Shown: positions 60,108 to 64,000 of the stretch, piece by piece
How positions within the stretch are numbered: position 1 is the stretch's first letter
Layout: each line of letters begins with the position of its first letter
DNA from: Methanocella_A sp049676595
Lineage (GTDB): Archaea > Halobacteriota > Methanocellia > Methanocellales > Methanocellaceae
Length of the DNA stretch: 64,000 nt
Assembly: GCF_049676595.1 (NCBI RefSeq)
Contig: NZ_CP187259.1
Coordinates: 806,001-870,000, forward strand
Reading direction: 5' to 3'
Notes under the pieces: model-generated
Told to the model about the DNA's origin: nothing
The model's input: only the letters and a program-made list of their open reading frames with translations
Database searches by the model: none
Program-made: the position numbers and the translations under genes

Positions 60108-60548
60108 ATGGGATTATTCGACAAAGTTTTCGGAGGCAGCCAGCCCGAGAAGCTGAACGCCCAGGAAGCATTCACAGGTATTCTTTTCGCCACCGTCGCG
60201 TCCGACGGCTCCATCAGCCAGGAAGAGATGCTCAGCATCGTCACCATCCTGAACCGCATGAAGCTCTACCAGGGCTCCAGCGAGAAGCAGATGAAGGCTG
60301 TCCTCGACAAGGTCATGAACATCCTCAAGAAGCAGGGCCCCGCCCCCATCATCGCCGCCGCCAGGGAAACCCTTGACGTCCCGATGAAGGAGACCGCCTT
60401 CGCAGTCGCAGCCGACCTCATGCTCGCAGACGGCACCGTGGCCGACGAAGAGAAGAAGCTGCTCGAAGAGCTCCAGAAAGCCCTCGAGATCCCCGACGCC
60501 CAGGCCCTCAAGATCACCGAAGTCCTGGTCATCAAGAACAGGGGCTAA
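60108..60548 (+). CDS. TerB-like tellurite-resistance-domain protein
   Basis: A 146-residue soluble helical protein of the TerB family. The N-terminal part (MGLFDKVFGG) is followed by AFTGILFATVASDGSISQEEMLSIVTILNRMKLY, then FAVAADLMLADGTVADEEKKLLEELQKALEI, where the repeated A-x-D-G-x-(I/V)-x-x-E-E units may bind a metal as in TerB. The role in archaea is not known; TerB is part of stress and membrane-linked systems in bacteria. ATG 60108 is preferred: AGGAG lies 8 nt upstream, whereas ATG 60102 is too close. Possible NrpR control is noted separately. Confidence 0.88.
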   Translation: MGLFDKVFGGSQPEKLNAQEAFTGILFATVASDGSISQEEMLSIVTILNRMKLYQGSSEKQMKAVLDKVMNILKKQGPAPIIAAARETLDVPMKETAFAVAADLMLADGTVADEEKKLLEELQKALEIPDAQALKITEVLVIKNRG

Positions 60549-60613
60549 ACTCTAAGGGCTACAAATCCTACTACGGGGATCACCGATCCCCTCTAATTTT
60601 TCTGTATAGCCGA

Positions 60614-60940
60614 TCATAGGTAACTTCTCTGAGTTTCGGCTATCTCTGCGCCCTCCGGTGTCACTTTATAAAAATACAGCCAGCGTTTTCCCACCTTTTT
60701 CTTCTTCCTGGTCACGAGTCCAAGATACAGGAGAGATTTCACCCTTTTATACCTCCCCTTTTTACCGCAGAGAACGCCAATCACATTCTCGTATGACGAG
60801 TTTACCACACCAGCAATATCGTAGGCACACCATTCCCGCGAACTATCATAGGCCAGGAAGAACAGTACTCTCATCTTGACTTCGCTTTCGAACACGATCT
60901 TGATAGTCATCAGGCTGCTGGGCTCAGTGTTCTCATGCAT
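60614..60940 (-). CDS. Small winged-HTH DNA-binding protein
   Basis: A 108-residue protein with a winged-helix pattern: FESEVKMRVLFFLAYDSSREWCAYDIAGVVNSSYENVIGVLCGKKGRYKRVKSLLYLGLVTRKKKKVGKRWLYFYKVTPEGAEIA. Helix-turn-helix and wing are easy to place; the basic stretch KGRYKRV/RKKKKVGKR would contact DNA. No effector domain is present. It is divergent from the secreted protein gene at 61217 and may regulate the operon that begins there. AT content is higher than in the gene block to its left. Confidence 0.75.
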   Translation of the reverse strand: MHENTEPSSLMTIKIVFESEVKMRVLFFLAYDSSREWCAYDIAGVVNSSYENVIGVLCGKKGRYKRVKSLLYLGLVTRKKKKVGKRWLYFYKVTPEGAEIAETQRSYL

Positions 60941-61216
60941 TGCCTTGATTTAAAACAAGTCCTAGTATATTAATATTTTCTAATAATCGGTAAATATGCT
61001 CAACTATGCATATTTCGATTAAAATTCATCATATGGTATAGGAATTTCTCTGCACAGTATTCCGTTTACAACCGTCATATAGTGTAGGTTCATATTTTTT
61101 TTATATATATACTGTATAGGCTTGTTTGCAAAAGGAAGAGCCTTTTGTGCAGAGGCATGAAGTTCGTGTACAAGTCCTTCATGCCCTGCAGTACTCCCTA
61201 AAGGAGGATTGAATCT

Positions 61217-61663
61217 ATGCGGTTTAAATACTTAATACCAATGGTGCTGGGGGCTATGTTGATAATGACAACCGCCCCGGCATATGCATCTCTGAATAGT
61301 ATAGGAACACAGGTAAACAACGGATTCAGTGTACAGTTAAATTCTGGTTCGTCCTCTACGACCGATGTCTCTCAAGGCAACACGTTATCGTGGGGTAATA
61401 CTCTGTATAATAACGACGCAACGGACTCAACCGTGTATTGCGGAATTGACGGCAGTGACCTCAGCTCGGGTATTACGTCTACCTACCACAAGTCGCAGGG
61501 ACAAATAACCTACTTGGCCACCGCAAAAAGTGTGACGACAAGTGTAAACGTGTTAGCAAGTCCATCTGGTAATATACCTTTCGTACAGAGCCATAAATAC
61601 AGCGCTAACTCTAACCCGTTTATAAACTCGTATTCGGCCAGTGTATATAACTATATATATTAA
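61217..61663 (+). CDS. Secreted Ser/Asn-rich small protein
   Basis: A 148-residue exported protein with a signal peptide (residues 1-24, ending TAPAYAS). The mature part is Ser/Thr/Asn/Tyr-rich and beta-like (VQLNSGSSSTTDVSQGNTLSWGNTLYNNDATDSTVYC) with one cysteine. I know no family. ATG 61217 has AAAGGAGG about 10 nt upstream, a strong ribosome site. It is followed 31 bp later by a pair of ABC-2 permease genes and an RCC1 protein gene on the same strand, suggesting an exported product or surface component of the same system. Confidence 0.75.
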   Translation: MRFKYLIPMVLGAMLIMTTAPAYASLNSIGTQVNNGFSVQLNSGSSSTTDVSQGNTLSWGNTLYNNDATDSTVYCGIDGSDLSSGITSTYHKSQGQITYLATAKSVTTSVNVLASPSGNIPFVQSHKYSANSNPFINSYSASVYNYIY

Positions 61664-61694
61664 ACATTTATATTTTTATTTTTTGGTGGTAGAC

Positions 61695-62525
61695 ATGAAT
61701 TTTTTTCTAATCGTAAAAAATGAATTCAGTAACTTATTAAGTAATAAATATGTTTATGTTACCCTTTTCTTTTTCTTGATCAATATTGTTATTTATATAT
61801 TTGATATTAACGACTCATATTCAGGCGATCTTGAGTCATGGCGAATCGTGTCAGGATCCCTCGTTGATCTGTCCAACATGTTATCTCTTTATGGGGGTGT
61901 TGTGGCGCTCTTAGTCGGATTCTCTTCTATGACCGACGAATTTTCGGGCAGGGCATTAAATACGTTGATCGTCAAGCCCGTACACAGGGATACTATTCTT
62001 AATGCTAAGCTCGTCGGATGTATGTGTTTCCTTCTTTGTATTTTTTGCCTGACCACTGCAATCTATATTGCTATATTGGCTGTATTATTCGGAGGCGCAA
62101 TTGTCCCCGCACTACCAGAAATATTTATCCGTTTGCCACTAATCCTATTCTTTACTCTATTGTATCCGATGGTCCTCTTTTCAATTGCAATTTTACTGAG
62201 GATTCTTATCCCCGATAATACCGCCGCACTGCTCGCTATCGTAGTTGCCTATCTATTCATCACTGTTCTGATGCCAAATGCGGTATTTACAGCACAGGTA
62301 GGTACTTTGATCGGTCTTAACGATCAGGATGCATTAAGTTGGATCGCTAGCCTCACGCCCTGGTGGACTTCTGTACAAGTGATCTCGGGCGGGCTTTTTA
62401 GCTTTAACGCGAGTCTCACTCAGATCATCAATAGCTGCTGGCTGGAGTTCGCAAAGCTCTCGCTTCTGATTATCATTTTAACCACGTTTAGCTACATCCT
62501 ATTTATGAGGAGGGATATCCAGTGA
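61695..62525 (+). CDS. ABC-2 type permease (COG1277-like), first of pair
   Basis: A 276-residue membrane protein with six hydrophobic helices. The cytoplasmic loop GFSSMTDEFSGRALNTLIVKPVHRDTILNAKLVG is the hallmark of ABC-2/NosY-like permeases. ATG 61695 follows GGTGG, 31 nt after the secreted-protein stop, and an earlier in-frame ATG at 61641 overlaps that gene. The next permease starts in a GTGA overlap with this gene's stop (62522-62525), so the two should be made in equal amounts. No ATPase is encoded between these genes. Confidence 0.85.
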   Translation: MNFFLIVKNEFSNLLSNKYVYVTLFFFLINIVIYIFDINDSYSGDLESWRIVSGSLVDLSNMLSLYGGVVALLVGFSSMTDEFSGRALNTLIVKPVHRDTILNAKLVGCMCFLLCIFCLTTAIYIAILAVLFGGAIVPALPEIFIRLPLILFFTLLYPMVLFSIAILLRILIPDNTAALLAIVVAYLFITVLMPNAVFTAQVGTLIGLNDQDALSWIASLTPWWTSVQVISGGLFSFNASLTQIINSCWLEFAKLSLLIIILTTFSYILFMRRDIQ

Positions 62526-63322
62526 GCCAGATTATCTTAATCGCAAAAAATGAGCTGTCCCGGTTAGTTCGCCAGCCGATCATCATTCTCTTGGTCTGTA
62601 TAGTGCTTGCCCTGTCTGCCATAAATGGGATGTCTGCGGCAGCATTTATCTCCGATGTAAACCTGGGCCATGACCCTTTCCTGATCCCGGGCCTTGGGAA
62701 TGCTTTTTACAATAATTCTATATTTTTATCTGCACTGTCAGCGTTTATAGGGGTAATGGCTATCGGAGGTGATCGGTCTACTAATAGCATACGTGTACTA
62801 CTAACAAAACCTTTGTACAAAAGGGATGTGCTGGCAGGCAAGTATCTTGGTATGCTGGCCTTAATCTTGATGATTGCAGCTTTCTGTGTGCTATTTGGCG
62901 TGGCTATGCTACTGATCTTTTTCGGTGGGCCTGAATCAGCATCCGAAGCGATAATAAGGATTTGTACATATGTCTTGATGCTTTTCCTGAATTGCGCACT
63001 CACGGCCGCGATTACTATGGCCATCGGGGTACTCGTTAAAAATCTGTTAGGCACACTGATCTGCGTGGGGTCCCTATTCTTTTTCGAGTGGCAGGTCAGC
63101 CTTCATGGCACTATCCTTGATCTGCTCGGAGGCTTTATCTACCTTAATCAACGGATTCTCTTTTTTACCGCGATAGGTCCAGGAAATATCAACTTATTCT
63201 TAACTGACTCGCCGTATCTAGTCTGGTTGGATAACGCTTCGCAATATATCGTCGCCATGGTAATCGCATTACTCGCATTCATGTCACTGTCTTTCTATGT
63301 CTTTTGTAGGGAGGATGAATAG
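62522..63322 (+). CDS. ABC-2 type permease (COG1277-like), second of pair
   Basis: A 266-residue membrane protein with six hydrophobic helices, similar in layout to the first permease. Its loop reads GVMAIGGDRSTNSIRVLLTKPLYKRDVLAGKYLGMLALI. GTG 62522 overlaps the first permease stop by 4 bp. It ends directly against the ATG of the RCC1-repeat gene (stop 63320-63322, ATG 63323), so the three genes form a tight operon. Both permeases need an ATPase, which is absent here and must lie beyond the window or elsewhere. Confidence 0.85.
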   Translation: MSQIILIAKNELSRLVRQPIIILLVCIVLALSAINGMSAAAFISDVNLGHDPFLIPGLGNAFYNNSIFLSALSAFIGVMAIGGDRSTNSIRVLLTKPLYKRDVLAGKYLGMLALILMIAAFCVLFGVAMLLIFFGGPESASEAIIRICTYVLMLFLNCALTAAITMAIGVLVKNLLGTLICVGSLFFFEWQVSLHGTILDLLGGFIYLNQRILFFTAIGPGNINLFLTDSPYLVWLDNASQYIVAMVIALLAFMSLSFYVFCREDE

Positions 63323-64000
63323 ATGTTAAAAATAGGACTAACTAACTGGATAGTATTGTTAAAATATTGCTGTACAGCTGTTGTCCTTGCGTTACTTCTG
63401 ACCAGTGTGCCGTCTTCAGCGAGCACAGCTGATCAACCCGGAGCGTTTTCCACCTTTTCTCCGAGCTTTACTCATACACTTGCCATCGCGAGCGATGGTA
63501 CCGTGTGGGCTTGGGGTGACAACTCGAGAGGAGAATTGGGAAACGGCGAGACCAGCATGGGTTATATATCTCATCCGGTGCAGGTAAAAGGGTTAACCAA
63601 CGCCGTATCCGTGGCAGCGGGTAGCTACTTTTCCCTGGCAGTCAAAGACGACGGCACCGTGTGGGCTTGGGGTGACAATTCCCGCGGGCAGCTAGGCCTT
63701 GGCAGCGCAGATACAGCTTCTAGATCTTCCCCTGCGCAGATTTCTGGATTCACCGGAGTCAAAGAGGTGAAATCCGCTTTCTCTAACGCCATGGCTCTCA
63801 AGACTGATGGCACAGTATGGTCGTGGGGACCGAATGCTCACGGAGAAGCCGGGGATGGCAAGCCCATAGATATTCCTGCAGGTTCGCCTGGCTATGATAC
63901 GCAAAACAGACCGTATCCATGTCAAGTTACCGGGCTTGATCATATAATCTCTATCGCGATAGCCGGTGATCACCTGGCGCTGAAGTCTGATGGGACTATC
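63323..64000 (+). CDS. Secreted RCC1-repeat protein (3' end outside the window)
   Basis: The gene is open to the right edge, so the C-terminus is missing; about 226 residues are present. A hydrophobic signal region (about residues 10-36, ending SVPSSASTA) is followed by RCC1/beta-propeller repeats: HTLAIASDGTVWAWGDNSRGELGNG, FSLAVKDDGTVWAWGDNSRGQLGLG, NAMALKTDGTVWSWGPNAHGEAGDG and HLALKSDGTI, each about 50-60 residues. Secreted RCC1-like propellers in archaea and bacteria are probably ligand- or carbohydrate-binding surface proteins. It starts at the codon after the second permease's stop, the last visible gene of that operon. Confidence 0.85.
   Translation, partial: MLKIGLTNWIVLLKYCCTAVVLALLLTSVPSSASTADQPGAFSTFSPSFTHTLAIASDGTVWAWGDNSRGELGNGETSMGYISHPVQVKGLTNAVSVAAGSYFSLAVKDDGTVWAWGDNSRGQLGLGSADTASRSSPAQISGFTGVKEVKSAFSNAMALKTDGTVWSWGPNAHGEAGDGKPIDIPAGSPGYDTQNRPYPCQVTGLDHIISIAIAGDHLALKSDGTI

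Noticed and set aside
1..64000. tRNA, rRNA or riboswitch genes
   Set aside because: I looked for tRNA T-loop words and cloverleaf stems in intergenic regions and for known methanogen RNA motifs, and saw none that I could support. A tRNAscan or Rfam run would be decisive.

Overview
The window looks like a chromosome segment of a methanogenic archaeon, most likely a member of the Methanocellales (Rice Cluster I). This is inferred from gene content, not from a database match. The archaeal and methanogen marks are a 70-residue histone, an NrpR-type nitrogen repressor, DUF2124, DUF373 and a COG1340 coiled-coil protein, TATA boxes about 25-30 bp before likely transcription starts, and two histidine kinases with an archaeal-style 7TM/PAS/HisKA_2 layout. 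Most genes are GC-rich. The stretch from about 20.2 to 26.3 kb is clearly AT-rich and looks acquired.

Layout. 0-11.6 kb: the end of a hybrid-cluster protein gene, a flavodoxin-like protein, a C45-type Ntn hydrolase divergent from a two-HTH Lrp-like regulator, two paralogous membrane alpha/beta-hydrolases, a CPBP protease, a copper-chaperone-like protein and a DUF2148 protein. Remnants of an alcohol dehydrogenase and a Na/Pi cotransporter lie between them. 11.6-15.5 kb: an AN1-rhomboid fusion, a sulfite-oxidase-type molybdopterin protein and a glycogen-debranching enzyme. 15.5-27.4 kb: secreted and membrane-anchored proteins with Thr/Pro linkers, a solitary HsdR-N-type nuclease, a zinc-ribbon membrane protein, a transglutaminase-like protein and a broken histidine kinase. 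27.6-33 kb: two large paralogous sensor kinases with related upstream regions. 33-46.2 kb: an MgtC/DUF4010 transporter, secreted proteins, an ABC-2 exporter operon coupled to a surface protein, a phosphoribosyltransferase and an autoregulated TetR gene. 46.3-54.1 kb: a housekeeping block (DUF373, then glyA-serB-COG1340 overlapping, then an Lrp-aminotransferase pair and histone). 54.1-64 kb: repeat-rich DNA, an XRE-CBS regulator, a large surface protein, DUF2124-NrpR, a TerB-like protein, and at the right edge a secreted protein, two ABC-2 permeases and an RCC1-repeat protein.

Intergenic DNA carries several families of dispersed palindromic repeats. One family ends in an ACGAACGCTGCGCTGTGC core. 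A second is built of CACGAAG/CTTCGTG words. A third is a CGGCACGGCGACACAGAG family that includes a perfect 60-bp tandem array. One copy of the first family is interrupted by about 450 bp flanked by a 6-bp direct duplication, which is direct evidence of insertion. Regulatory patterns readable by eye include a bipartite ATGTnCGCTTTTT operator repeated before three transcription units around the Lrp-like gene, two 20-bp TetR operators bracketing the tetR TATA box, a 22-bp perfect palindrome before a secreted HExxH protein, and one GGAA-N6-TTCC site before the TerB-like gene next to nrpR.
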